Shown piece after piece: positions 51,502 to 64,000 of a DNA stretch of 64,000 bases. Each line of letters begins with the position of its first letter. Position 1 is the stretch's first letter. The notes beneath the pieces are model-generated. The model had not been told where the DNA came from. It did not search any database and saw only the letters and a program-made list of their open reading frames with translations. Both the position numbers and the translations under genes were made by a program. Source of the DNA: Pipra filicauda (taxonomy: Eukaryota; Chordata; Aves; Passeriformes; Pipridae); the NCBI RefSeq assembly GCF_003945595.2, contig NW_024103874.1, positions 754,001 through 818,000 of the forward strand, read 5' to 3'.

Positions 51502-54500
51502 AGAATAAAGGCACCTAAATGTATCATAATATATAATGTAGATTATTTATATGTAGATATATATATTTTTCCCCCTCTCTCCCGTCGGGAGTCGGGGATG
51601 CTGCCTGCCCGCAAGGCTGGGCTGCGCTGCCTCCGCCTCCCGGCGCTCCCTTCGCTCCGAGCGCCCCGGGCTGCGGGGGCCGTGCGGGGCTGGGGGTGCC
51701 CGGGGGGCACACGGGGCTGGGGTGGCTGTGCCGCCGGGACTGAGGGTGCGAGGCAGCTCTGGGCAGGGGTGAGGGCTCAGAGCTGCTCAGGTGCTGCTGC
51801 TCCTGCTGCAAATTAGGGCTTTAAGGTCTTGCGTGAGGCAGGTGAAGACCTTGCGATGTCTTCAAGGCTTTTAAGTTCGTTCGAGTTGCGCAAAATGGAA
51901 ATCCACAAAGCCCGCTTTAGCTCCGTATTTAATTTTAAACTTATTTTGAAGGTTGTTCTTTGATTTTCACGGCGTGTCCCTAGTTTGGGTTGTAGGTAGT
52001 GGATATGTCGGTAGTGGCAGGGCAGTTCCCCACTGTATCTGAGATGGGATGTGCTCTGAAATCCTGCTCTGTTCCTCCGGTCCATGAGCTGCTGCTCCCT
52101 GAGCGAGCTACCGGAGCCGCTCAGGTGATGGGACTGGCTCCACACCTCCTGTCTCCCTTCGGGAGCCAGAGGGGCTTAAGAGGATGCACCTGGAGGGAAG
52201 TTTTGTGTATGCAAAAATCTTTTAATTAGTATATCTGCCTCTGAGAACTGGAAAGGAATTAATTTCTTGTGTTTGCTGAGAAGTGATGGGTTGGCAGTTC
52301 TGAATTGTCAGTAGTGTGAGTTTTGCATCAGGGTTTGTTACGGAGAAGTGTGTCATCCTCTGAAAGCTTTTGCTGGCTCATTGCAATTACAGTTCCATTC
52401 TCTTGCTGTATCCACGGTCAGTGACTTCTCTGCAGTTTTGCTAACTTGTGTCTCCCTGGCTTTTTTTGAAACAGGAAGGCATTTAAAAGTATCCCATCAG
52501 GCTGGTTTTCTCATATGTGGACTTGCAGGCACAGTTCATTCTGTAGGAACTGTGTGATTCTGTGGCAGATGGAGGACAAGTCATTAGGAGAGGACTTGTA
52601 GTAAATTTGGCAGAATTAGTGTATCATGATTACCTTTTCATTACTGGATATATATCAGTGTTCAGTTTGCTCCAGCATAAACGATGAGTAAGATTAAACT
52701 ATGATACATCTTTCCATACTGTAACAGAGAAACTCAATGGACATGTGAATAAGGTGCATCAAACTCAGAGACAGTTGTAAATTCTGTTAATGTCTGTGCC
52801 TTTCCTTTTCTAAGGCTTTTCAGACCACTCTGAGGGTGGAGGTGGTTCAATGCCCTCTCAGTAGATGTGCATGTGACAGCTGAACACAAAAATAGGGGAG
52901 AAATGGATAATGACAGAGAGTGCATGGAAATGGAACAAATGTTAAATGTTTTCTTTGAAAAGACAATTTCTTTATTTCATCTCTTTCCTTCTAATTCCAA
53001 AGGTCTGTGTCATTATCAGTGGCTGGAAAGTGCAAAAGGCGTGATGAAAAGTGGTTTTGTGAAGGAATCCAAGAGAAATCCCGGAGAGTTCCTTTGACTG
53101 TGGATGTGTTAAAATGAAGAGCCCTGAGCTGCTGCCCTTGGCTCTGGGTGTTGTGTCCTGACAGCTTTCCCGTGCTGTGGAGGGCCTTAGGAGGGCAGGT
53201 GGTTGGTGCTGTCACTGCTTTAGATCTGGTACGGGATGCCTGTGCTATGAGGGAGCGGTGACCTGTTCCAATCCTGCTCCATTTCTTTGGAAATACATTG
53301 TTGGATAATGCTTTTCTCTCCTGGTAGTTTCCAGCCTGGGGTGTTGGCCCATGACTCAAGAACAGACAGTTGAAATGTGGGTGCAGATTTCTTCCTATAA
53401 CATTTTCTGTGAGCTGCTTAAAAGCCCAGTGCCCTGATTTACAATGCCCAGTTAGAAATGGGGAGTTGTGATTAACCCAAGAAAAATAGTTCAGACATTA
53501 AAATACTAACTTTCAAAAAACTTCCCCATGCTGTGAAAACATTAGGAAGAACAATCTGCTCCAGCCTCATGCAGGACTTGTGTTTAATTGAGAAGGATTT
53601 CAGTACACCATGTGTGGTGAGGTGTAAGTGGGAGTTGTTAAAATACATTCCCATTTTGTGGTGGCAGAGCTGTAATCAGTGCATTGTCTGTTCAGACTGA
53701 ATCCAGCTCTGGGTTAGTCTCTGTAATACTGTGTAATTCCATCACCAAGGGAACTGGGAGCAGAGCTTGTGTCTGGAAATTATCTCAAGAAAATGACTTT
53801 TCTGAATAACTGGGGTGCAGGTGCTTCATTTGGAAAGGAAGGGGTGCCGAGAAGCAGCTTGTTCAAATCCAAAGCTCTTTTAAAAGAAACATGACAATTC
53901 TGGCAGGCCCTACTTTGTAATTTCAAGATTGAAATTAGGCTAATTAGTTTTGTACCTGAACTCTTTCTGCGCATTTTAAATATGTAAATTTAATTTAATA
54001 TTATTTAATAGAATAGTTTCCATAGCAACATTTGTATCACATGTGTCTTCTGCAGAGCCAAATATATTCAGGAGAAAGCTCACTCTTTCTGATTCTTTCC
54101 ATCCTTATAGGGAGAAAAATAATTCCCTCAGCCAATGGTCTCTGTGTGTTATGTCATTAGCAGTGACACAGAGGAGGTTGTGTGCTGGAAAACTGCTGAC
54201 AGTGGAAAAGCACAACCTTCCAGAGTTCTTTAAAACAGAAAAAATCAGCTTTGCTTTGTGAGAAGTGCTTCTGTCAGTGACCAGCAGCCACTGGACCTGT
54301 GTTTTGGGAAAGAAGACACTTGTGCTTTTGCAGTCACATCTCAGCTGATTAAGTGCTTTATATCTATATATGAAGCAGGGGCTTTGTTTTGTGGCTTCTG
54401 GATCTAAAAAGGCTTTTTTTTTTAGCTTATGATTTTCAGATCATGTCTCTCTGTGGTACAGATGTGACCTTCCTGAGAGGGAGTAAGTTATGGAGATGTT

Positions 54501-54589
54501 TCCTTAATGAAAAAAGTAGTTCTTGTCTTTCCATTTTTAGGGTGGGTGGATGTGCACTGCTTGTTAACATGCTTGAGCTTTCATTTTAG

Positions 54590-54676
54590 GTTGGACTGGC
54601 TCAACAAAGTGTACAAATAACAATTAAAAATCGAAAGAGGAACAAATCTGTGAAACAGATGCTCTTTATAACACTG
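54590..54676 (+). other. Exon-like segment in DOK5 intron 1 (candidate cassette or pseudo-exon)
   Basis: The segment is 87 bp long with a T-rich acceptor (TTTCATTTTAG) immediately before it and a good donor (CTG then GTGAGC) after it. It is open in the phase that would join DOK5 exon 1, giving 29 extra codons starting VGLAQQSVQ and rich in Lys, Asn and Arg. I know of no DOK5 isoform with such an insert, and it resembles no domain I recognise. Chance pseudo-exons of this kind are common in introns. Confidence 0.2.
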
Positions 54677-55996
54677 GTGAGCCTGAAGAGCTTTACAAGG
54701 AAAAATGCACTTGATAGTCTTCATTGAGATGCCACCAGCCCACCTCCCTCATGGGCTGGGAGGGTCCCACTGGTGTGTGCTGGTTCCAGTCTCACACTTT
54801 TACTGAACTCCCTGTTGTTAAGGCTTAGTTTTATTCCTGTGTCCACACCTAAACTCAGCTTTGCTGGAAGCCACCTGTCAACTGGAGCAAGACTGTGGAG
54901 CACAGAAACTGCTCTGCTCTGCTGCTGTTATTGAGGTGTGGGCAGGAGGAGGTGCTGGAGGCTCCAAGGGATGGCAGGTGACATTCCCAAAGCCCCTTCC
55001 TCGGGATGCAGGCAGCACTGCTGGGATGGTGGTGTGGCACCAGGAGGGTGCTGGCTGTTCTGTGTGCAGGGCATTTGAAGATGGTGCCATTCCCCTTGGA
55101 AGACCCTGTGGAGTTTGCAAGCATTTGTCCTGTCCCTGCCTCTTGATGTATGGGGCGCTGCTGGAGCAAGATGCCGTGGGCTTGGCTGTCAGCTCCGAGT
55201 TTCTGGAATGCCAGCAGCACACCCTGAGTGTCTCATTGCATTAAGTGATGAGGTTCTGTTGGTGTCAGAGGGAAACAATCTCCTGGAGGAGCAGCAACTG
55301 CCCTGAGCTGTGTCTGCAGCTGAGAGCAAAATAGTGCTGATCAAACAGAAGGGCCTCAGAACCAGCTGAGATGGGCTGGTGGCCAGCAGAGATGTCTCTG
55401 TTAAGGACTTGTTCATGTTCACAGCTATGCCAAGCCTTGTAGAGTCTGGTTTGGCTCTGCACAATTCTCAACTGACTAGAAAATATTGGCTTCCAGAAAC
55501 ATTCTCTCTGACTTGCTTGGAAAGTAGGTGTCTTTATAGAGTTTGGCTGTGGTGACGTACGTGTTGCTGCTTTCCAGGTGGGAGAGAGCACCTTTCTGAG
55601 CATTCCTTAAGACAAGACCAATGGGACAGTATTTTTTTCTCCCAAGCTTGCATGCAAGTATTTCCATTGTATCCCCATTTCTCAGAGACCATCACTTTTA
55701 AACCCATCAGTACAACCAGTTTATCAGAATGTGATCTCTGTTCTGTGTGCTGTGGTGTTTGAGCTGACGTGGTACAAGGTGGCTCAAAGCTCTGTGTGTG
55801 CACTGAGTTACTGAACAATCTGCCAGAAGAAATCCCACTGCAAGGATGGGCAGCATCTTTTAAATTTTTGAGGTTTAAAAATAGTTGTGGAGCCATCTAC
55901 AGTAGTTTGTGCTCTTGTGCTCTTCCCTCTTGTCACAAACTTCTCAGTGCTGAAGCAATGTTTATCTATCTTGCTAATAACTCTTAAAATATCTTT

Positions 55997-56038
55997 ATTC
56001 TGGAAGGCTTTTGATATATTCTGGAAGACTTTTCATAT
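55997..56038. repeat. 21-bp tandem duplication in intron 1
   Basis: ATTCTGGAAGGCTTTTGATA with a final T is followed directly by ATTCTGGAAGACTTTTCATA with a final T, two mismatches in 21 bp. Confidence 0.9.
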
Positions 56039-59000
56039 AAGAGGTCCCATATAAATCCAGGTTGAAATAAGGAATGAATTACGGTTAAAAATTTGAATGT
56101 GCAGTTGTTAGTATATATATTTCTTTATAAAACAAAACAAGTGCAACAGTTGTGATGCTTTCTGCCCTTCTCTTTAACACTGAAACTATTTCTGCTCCCT
56201 GGCTATTTTTAACACGTTTCTTCAGCTTGTCTTTCTCTTCGTTTCATGGTGGAATTGCAAGAATTGGGGCTGTAAAACAACTTTGGCTCTCACAGATGTA
56301 GCAGGAGCCTTCCCAAGCCTCACAGGTCTATAAAAGCAGAATAGGAAATGCTGAAATAATTGGAAAATTAAGGTGACCTGTATTCTGGAAGAGGACAAAA
56401 GTTTCTCCCTTTACAGAAAGCAGAGTTATTAAAATTAGACAAGTCCAGGACAACATGTGCTGCTGCATCAATATACATAGATTAGTGCTGCTGCCTGACA
56501 GAAGTGCTTAAAACAAACAGTCCTGGGAATTTGTTGTTGGTTAGAAAAGCCTTACAAAATATTTATCTGTCTAAAACATATACTGTCACTAACTAGACAC
56601 ACTGGATGTTTACAACCCAGAGAAACAATCTGAACACTAAGACTAATGTGCAGAACTCTCAAAATTGGACATTATTAACAGGCAGCCTGATTTATTACAT
56701 TACTGCCAGGATTTTATGAAGGTATTTCCTGCACATGGAGTTCTGGGAATGTGCACCACAAGTTTGCATTACTATCAAGTTATTGCAGGCTATTAAAACG
56801 ACTCATTTGGGAGGATCCATTGACTTTTATGGAGCTGTGCAAAGAGCTAAATGTCTGTTCGTAAAAACGCAGGTCTGCAGAGACTCCTTGATCTGTTTGT
56901 CAGAGAATAAGGAAGGACAGAGGGGTAAAGTGGGATTTTTTTTTTATACCTAGCAATCTGCTTCTTGTACCTCTGTCTGGAGAAGGAAGTGCTGTAATAG
57001 ATTTTTGCAGAATCCTGTCCCATGGGGCACCTTCCACTTTGCACTTGGGAGATGAGGCACAGAGCTGTTCTCGCAGCCCTATCTGTTTAACAACACTTCT
57101 AATTAAATCCACAGCCTGTGCTGGGGTTGGCTGGAACCCCATCTGCTGGAGGCACCTCCTTGTTATGCAAGGAATGATCAGCCTCATCTGTCTGTTAGAG
57201 AGGGTCCTCCTCGGGAATTTGGGCTGGATCCAGGAAAAGGGATCTGAGCACCCCACGTGAGGGTTAGTGGGGCTTGAGCAGCTGAAGCCCAAAAGTGCAG
57301 TTCTGCCACGGCTGGTGTTTGTCCATGGGTGTTTCCTGAGGACATGGAGATCAGCCATTGTCCTCCAGGATGTCAGTCATGGCACACACCAGGTTGTCCA
57401 GCCCCTGGTGTGTCCCTGCAGTCCTGCCTGGGAGGGATTCTGTCATAATCCTCTGATGGGGCCAGATTTCCTGGGATCAAATATGTAGAAGAAAGTTTTA
57501 ATTGATGGCTTTCACCACCTTTGCTAAAGGTTGACAAACTTCTGCCCGGACATCTGGCAACAGGGCAGTTTGGAGAGCTGAAGATAAGCTGAGCTCAGCC
57601 CAGACCCTCCTCCTTCCAACTGCTCCTGCAGGGCCCTTTCCTGCCTGTGCTGGGACCCTGTGGGACAGGGATACAGCCTGTCCTCAGTGCCCTCACTGAT
57701 GGGGCAGCATCAGTTGGTTTTTTGCAGCTCTCCAATCAATCTCCAGGTGGAGGGAAGGAGAGAAATCAGCAGTTGTGCTTCTGGAAGCAACTGCATTGGT
57801 GTTGTTGATCTCAGTAGTACAAGGATCACTTTAACATACAGTAGATACAGTTTGTGTGGGTGCCTGTGTTCTGGACACAGTTTAACACTGATCTGAACCA
57901 CCTGAACCAAATTCAGGTAAGTCCTGAGCCTAGTGAAGTTTGGGAAGTCAAAATTAATACTGATTGGGTCTCTGGTGAATGATGTGGCTGCTGGAAGTGC
58001 ATCAGTGGAATTGTTCCCTCTTTAGGATGAACCTTCGTGAGGACAGAAACTGGATCTGTGCGTGTCCAGTTTCTTTGCTCGATGGGTCTGACTGGCCCAA
58101 AATGTCTTAATCGCATCAGAGGGAAGGAATGTGGTGTTAGAGGTGTCCTCCAACACAGAAATAGGGCACTCTGGCCAATCCCTGGTAGGAATTTGTAAGG
58201 GTTTAGACTTCAGCTTGTGACAGGAGGGAGCTGATACTGCCACAGCTTTGTAGCCCATTGCATATTCCTAGGAAATATTTAAGTGGAGTAACGTGAGCAG
58301 TGCTCAAATATTTCTGGATTAATTAAAAAACTCAGGGAAAAAAACATTTCTTGGTTTTCTAGACTGCCTGCTTCTTACTTTGATTAATACTTTACTGGCA
58401 ATATTAAACTTCTACCTGAAATGAGGAGGATGTTAATCTTTATGTATTTGAGTATGGGGTGAGAAGTTACATGTTGGACAGTGGCCATATGAAAGATTGA
58501 AGTGGGAAAATCCAAGAGTTTTGTGCTATGGACTGTTCCTCAGGAAGCATATAATTTAATCTTATTGCATATATTTGTTTTAGTACTAGATGGGAAAAAC
58601 CTCTGCTTCGTGCTTAGAAGTTTGGAAAAACTTCTGTGTAAAGTTTAGGACTTGTCCACTTCAGCAGAAGCTTTCGATTGTCAATAGCTGAAAAGAGATG
58701 AAGCTTTCATGGTTTTCTATTCCTGGTTTTAATTAAACTGACTTCTGTGGAAACTTCATTGAGAAGATTGGTGTGGAACGTTCCAAATGACATATACTTT
58801 TTACAAGTTCTGCATAGCACTGTTGCTGTGAAACCCTGTGGGAGGAGAGGTAAAGTGGGGGAGAGACAATCTGCAGGACTAGAACCATATGGTTGGAGAG
58901 ATTGGTGCTTGAAAAAGCGTGCCAGGAAGTTAATATGAGGATTTTGGAGCATGAGCTGTGAAAACTGGAAAGAAGAATGATGTAAGGCTGGGGGAGGGGG

Positions 59001-60372
59001 TGAGGAGAAGGAAAACTTGTCTGCCTGTATCTCAGTTTGAAGCAGCTTTATTAATAAAACTCTGGTGTTTTATTAACACCTATGCAGCTCCTTTCAATCT
59101 GGAAGCCTCGAGACAGGGAAAAACTGAACAGATTTCTCGTGCACCAACTTGAACCTGCAAGATATTAAACCCACTGGAAATTCATAGTTTTAGCAAACTG
59201 TTAAATAAGGTGTTAGAACATATTCACAGATATTAAGATTTCTTACTGCTTGGAACTTGTCAGAGGCAGCAGGGAAAGGATCCAGAACATTGCTTAGAAA
59301 GTTTGAGCTTTATCCTTGAGCTGACAAGGGGAAGAATAAGCAGTAAATGTTATTCAAGACTAATGCAGCTCCATCTGGTTACTGCCACAGGGTCTGTGGG
59401 CAAGTCCCCTTTGGATCCCCTCTGTTAGTGGGATTTGAGTCCAAGGCAACAGGAATATTTATGGGGTTACCTCTGGAATTGAAGCAAAGAGGTTGGGTTG
59501 GAGAAAGGTGAGCAGGGCTTGTCATTTGGGCACGTTGCAGGACCAGGGTGCTCAGCACTGTTCTGGATGAGTTACAAGGAGATTTGGCAACTCACATGGT
59601 GCAATTACATTTTGTTTTTCTCCTAAGGTATCCTGATTTTTGCCTTGTGGAAACAGGATGGAGAAGCAAGGGTCCTAATTTGGTTCCAAAAAACCCCCTC
59701 CAAAATCTAAAAACCTAAGAACTATTCCTCTTTTTCTGCAAGAGATTATGCAGATCATGATTTGGAGTATGAAATTCCTGGTTTGATGGTGGCCCATTTA
59801 AGGAGCAGGAGCAGCTTTTCTGGTGCTTTCCAGCATGTGTTTTCTGATAAATTACCTTCCACATTCTTCTTTGGAAGATGGGCTTAGTTTGTGAAGCAAA
59901 ACTAGTAAACAAGTGGTTCTTATCCACTTGCTATCTTGTTCTAAAGATGTTTTATTTTAAGAAGTTGAATGCAAACCTGATCAGAACACCCGTTTTTCTT
60001 CTGCTTTTATCTCAAACACTTCCCTGATCTGCCAGTTGTGGGTCCCAGTTCTCCTTTTCCCTCTTTGCTGTTCCTTTGGTAGATGAAAGCCTCTGGTTCC
60101 TGGGGGTGACTGCGTCAGCTCCACACAGAGAAGGGTATGTCAGGAATGATTGTAAAGGCAGTGAAAGAAAAAGAAAACCCAATTATAAACAGGTGAAATT
60201 TAGTCTTTGGTGATTTGGATGCCTTTTCATCATCAAATCATTTCACAGTGTGAAGGTAATTCTCCTGCTGGTGCATGTGGCCATTGCCCTGAAGTTGCAT
60301 CAGTGATAAATTAACATTTTGCAGTGTTTGTGGAAACACTTGAAAGAAAGCAACAGATGCAAGGTCTGCTCC

Positions 60373-60410
60373 TGAGACTGACATCTTAATTTGAGACTGA
60401 CATCTTAATT
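60373..60410. repeat. Perfect 19-bp tandem duplication in intron 1
   Basis: TGAGACTGACATCTTAATT occurs twice in direct succession with no mismatch, suggesting a recent replication-slippage event. Confidence 0.95.
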
Positions 60411-61425
60411 CGATGTTTGTGTAGTTTTAGGTATACCATGGAAAATGATGGACTGTTTCTATTATCTTTTTGTCTGACTTCATCAAGTGCTGTCAGAAAT
60501 ACCAGTGGAAGTTCAAGCTATTGCAATAAGTAGTGCTTTTCTTTCCTTTACTGAAAGTAATGTAACTTGTTTCAATTCAGAGGATCAATAGGGCAAAATC
60601 AGTGGTATTTTTCCCCAGTAAAGATAATGTAGGAGGTTAAATTGCCCCTTTACTTGCCAAGTAATGTTTGTCTGGGGAACTATCAATGCCCTGTGGTTGG
60701 CAAAGGAAAATGTCCTCTTAATGCTCTCACTAATGTCTCCACACGGTGAGGATGGATGTTAACTGATTGTTCTGAATTAATGCATCCCATTGAGTGGCAG
60801 ACTCTTGGCACGGTGCTTATGGTCAAATATAAGTGGCTATTCTCTGTTAAATGAAGTAGTGCAAATTAAGGCAGTGCTTTTATAGGCACTTTTAATGTAG
60901 CTTTCTTGAGGATGGTGTCTGCCTAAATGTGAGTGAACTCTTGAACTCTTTCTTTAATTCGTGCTGCACAGCTGGGACATGAGAAATTAATTCGAGTTGG
61001 GTTTGTCCGTTTGAACTAATGTGGAGATTGGCCTGAGCAAATGTAAGAGGACTGCAAGAGCCAGTGGAAAGCTGAAGTCTACAGGGAAATATTGGCTCTG
61101 GAATCCCCGTTTTAATCTGTGGGTTTTTAAAGTCAATATTATTCTGTCCCTCCCAAACTCAAAACAAAATGAAAAAAACCCCAACAATAAACAACCAACC
61201 CCCTCCCCCCAGCCTCAGCTGCACCTTTCCTAGAGAACTGACTGAATTTTGGTTTTAAAATATTGGGCAAACTGGTGACGTTTCATCTGGTTGGTAGCTT
61301 TAAAACTTGTGGCAGATCCTGCAGGATTGTCAGTTCATGCCCAGGATGGACTCTAGCTGCTGATGCCAGGCCCTGTGGGATCTGCTCTCAGATCCCTCTG
61401 TGCACCTGCCAGCAGGAATTCAGGA

Positions 61426-61966
61426 TACAGAATCCCAGGATGGGTCAGGCTGGAAGGTCCCACAGATGGTCACCCGGTCCCACCTCCTGCTCCAGCAGGG
61501 CCATCCCAGAGCACATGGCACAGGATTGTGTCCAGATGGTTCTGGAACATCCCCAGTGAGGAGACTCCACACCCTCTCTGGTCTCTGTTCAGTGCTCGGT
61601 CACTGCACAGGGAAGAAATTCTTTCTCATGTCCAGGTGGAACTTCCTGGGCATCAGTCCCTGCCCGTCCCTCGTGTCCCATTGCTGGGCCCCCCGAGCAG
61701 AGCCTGGTCCATGCTCTGCCCCCTCCCTGCAGACCCTGACACACATGGATGGGGTCCCCCCTCAGTGTCTCCCCTCGAGGCTGCACAGCCCCAGCTCCTC
61801 AGGCTTCCCTGGTCACAGAGATGCTCCAGTCCCTTCATCATCTTCGGTGAGGAATCCAGGAGCTCCACGTCTCTCACCCTGAGGAGCCCAGGGCTGGACA
61901 CAGCACTCCAGATGTGGCTCACAGGGCTGAGCGGAGGGTCAGGATGCCCTCCCTGACCTGCTGGCA
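61426..61966 (-). mobile_element. CR1 LINE fragment in DOK5 intron 1, different subfamily
   Basis: The copy is in reverse orientation, antisense to DOK5, about 540 bp. It reads CAGAATCCCAGGATGGGTCA, CATCCCAGAGCACATGGCAC, AGGTGGAACTTCCTGGGCAT, AGATGCTCCAGTCCCTTCAT and CTGGACACAGCACTCCAG. This is the CR1 type whose 3' part contains the AGCACATGGCACAGGATTGTG block, unlike the other copies here. The long frames at 61363-61956 (plus) and 61653-62072 (minus) are repeat-derived. Confidence 0.88.
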
Positions 61967-64000
61967 GCCGGAGCACTGAAGTGCTTCTAAAAGGAAATAC
62001 ATTTTGGCTGCCGGGAACTTGTCCCCGGAGCAGCTTTGGCCGCAGGATCAGCCCGGTGAGCAGTTTAGGCAAATGACTTCAATCATTCTCTGCAATCCTG
62101 TAAGACAGCGCTGAAGTGCTTGTTACCATGATTTAATGGGCTGTAAATCTGTCACTCTTAACAAAGCGCTGTGTTTTGGTGAAGTCCAGCTCGAAGTGAC
62201 TCACACGGGAGCATTATTTGCTCTTTCATGCAGATTCACTTTGATTTTAAAGCTTATCCAGCTGGGGGAATGACCTGTGACTGCATGGCTTTGATGTCAG
62301 GATTGAAAGGAAAGTGTGGAAGGAATGAGATAAGTTTACCTTGTGCTGAGACAATACCTCGAGACTTGAGGTGTCTGTAGGGATTGCAGATACTCTGTTA
62401 CAGAAAAACCTGTGCTGCTTTCTGAAGCTTGCAGGTGAATTAATTGGTGAGCAAAGAATGACAGCAGGCCAGAACTGGGCAGTTCTCCCCATCTGTCGAT
62501 CGGGGGACTTGCAGGGCATTTGTCACCCTTGGCCCTCCAAGCAGCACATAACAGGCATCATTAACCCAATTTTGCAGGTGGGCAAATGGCAACAGGTACA
62601 GCTGAACTGTTCGAGGATGGAGAAACTAAAGCCCTTTTCCCACGTCTAGCTTTGGATGTTGGCAGCTTACTGCTGAAGGAATTACACTGCAGAGATAAAG
62701 GCTTGATTCATGTGCATTTTCTGCCTTTTTTTGGTCTGCTTATGTGTAAAGTTACAAGTCCCACTCTGAAATACAAGTCCAAGTCTGGAATACAGCTCCC
62801 ACAAATGAGTGTGTGCTCTGGAGTGCAGTGGAAGCCTGTTGCTGGGAGTTTGTGAGCAAGTACAGTTCGTCTCCAAATCCCATCTGTGCCTTCTGAGGAG
62901 ACATCCCACTGCCATGGCTTTAGCAGGTGAGCTGTGTCCTTGTCAGAGCTGTGAGCTGCTGTTACCCAGGGTTACCGTGTGTGCTCCGCAGCCTCTTCCA
63001 TCTGATGAGCTAATTAGTGAGCTCTGGAAGTGTTAATGAGCTGCATCAATGCCATTTTCCCCCTATAGCCCGTGTAATTAAAGTAACCAAGTCAGATGTT
63101 AGTGACAAAAAAAAGAAGAATCCCAAACCATAATTCATCGTGGTCATTGTAAGTTATTCTGCAGTTCCCTAATTCGGACAGGATATTAATGGTGTTAATT
63201 CCCAGGATTTGTGCTGATGGCCTGACCCAGCAGGACACATCCAGCTGCACATCCAGCTGCTGCCAGCATGAACTGGCTGCACAGAGTCAGCCTTTAGCCT
63301 GCAGTGGAGCCTTTACTATTTTTTTCTTCCTAGTTACAGTCCTAGGCTGATTTTCTCCTATCCAGTTTCATGCCTAGAATTAACTGTGCCCATATAAAGC
63401 TTAGCAAATGTTCAAGGAACCAAATCGGATACTTAGCTCCAGCCTGGCTTTTTTTTTAAGTTGTCACTGGCAAGAGAAGGTTTCTGCTGTAAATGCTTCT
63501 TGGCTCTTTTTTTGGAATGGCTTTTCTCTAATGGCCTTACAGAGCTCAGAATTATAACCTTTTCTGTGTATGATTTAAAAAAAAAAACAACAAACTGGCA
63601 GTCCTATACTTTAAAGGCTATAGGTCCATAAAAGAGGTCCTGGAAGTGGAAGGATACTTCAGCTAGTGCTTTCTCTAATGATACTGCATCCAACTCATCA
63701 TTTTTGCAGGGAGAGCAGATGGAGGTTGAAGTCTCACTTTTAATGTCTTTTAGGTCCTGAAATTCTAGACAGTCAGAAACTGAGAAATGGAGTCAGGTTC
63801 TGTATTGCCCACATCAAACAGCACAACTGCTTATCCTTTTCATCTTCTGTCTAGTTTATTACACAGTGTCATTATTTACACATTAGTTTATCAACAAGTG
63901 AGTTGCATGTGAGGAGCACCTGCCAGTGCAGATTCAAGGCACTGAGCAGAGAAGGGAAAGAAATACTCCTGTGCAGAACACTCATGATACTTGGGGGATA

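Noticed and set aside
61363..62072. 197- and 139-codon open frames on opposite strands
   Set aside because: Both cover the CR1 fragment in intron 1 and are compositional artefacts.

Overview
This window is vertebrate nuclear DNA, almost certainly from a bird. The main evidence is twelve 3'-end fragments of CR1 LINEs, the dominant avian retroposon, in both orientations and from several subfamilies. There is also an LTR that resembles the avian ERVL type. The rest is AT-rich, non-coding, intron/intergenic-style sequence with one sharp CpG island. No operons, Shine-Dalgarno sites, tRNA or rRNA genes, CRISPR arrays or prokaryotic defence genes were seen.

The only protein-coding sequence I can defend is the first coding exon of DOK5 (docking protein 5), at 51273-51338 on the plus strand. 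It sits in a CpG island (about 50745-51345) and ends in a consensus GTGAGT donor at a phase-0 boundary. Exon 2, which continues the PH domain, is not in the window. So 51339-64000 is the 5' part of a long first intron, and DOK5 runs off the right edge.

Layout: 1-50700 is a gene-poor upstream flank with no supportable gene. It holds CR1 fragments, a probable solo ERVL-type LTR (22667-23220), a duplicated 179-bp segment (17318-17496 and 19153-19331), a 15/16-bp minisatellite (45913-46120) and small tandem duplications and hairpins. Next, 50700-51345 is the DOK5 promoter and 5'UTR, with an unusual G-skewed, GGTGCGGGG-rich degenerate repeat. Finally, 51339-64000 is intron 1, with a G-quadruplex motif, one candidate in-frame cassette exon (54590-54676) and a CR1 of a different subfamily (61426-61966).

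I found no convincing undescribed system. The observations most worth checking are the G-rich promoter repeat with its 4-codon upstream ORF, the duplicated segment whose first copy is flanked by a 19-bp direct repeat, and the phase-compatible candidate exon in intron 1. Calls of repeat families and of the gene rest on recalled family features, not on database searches.
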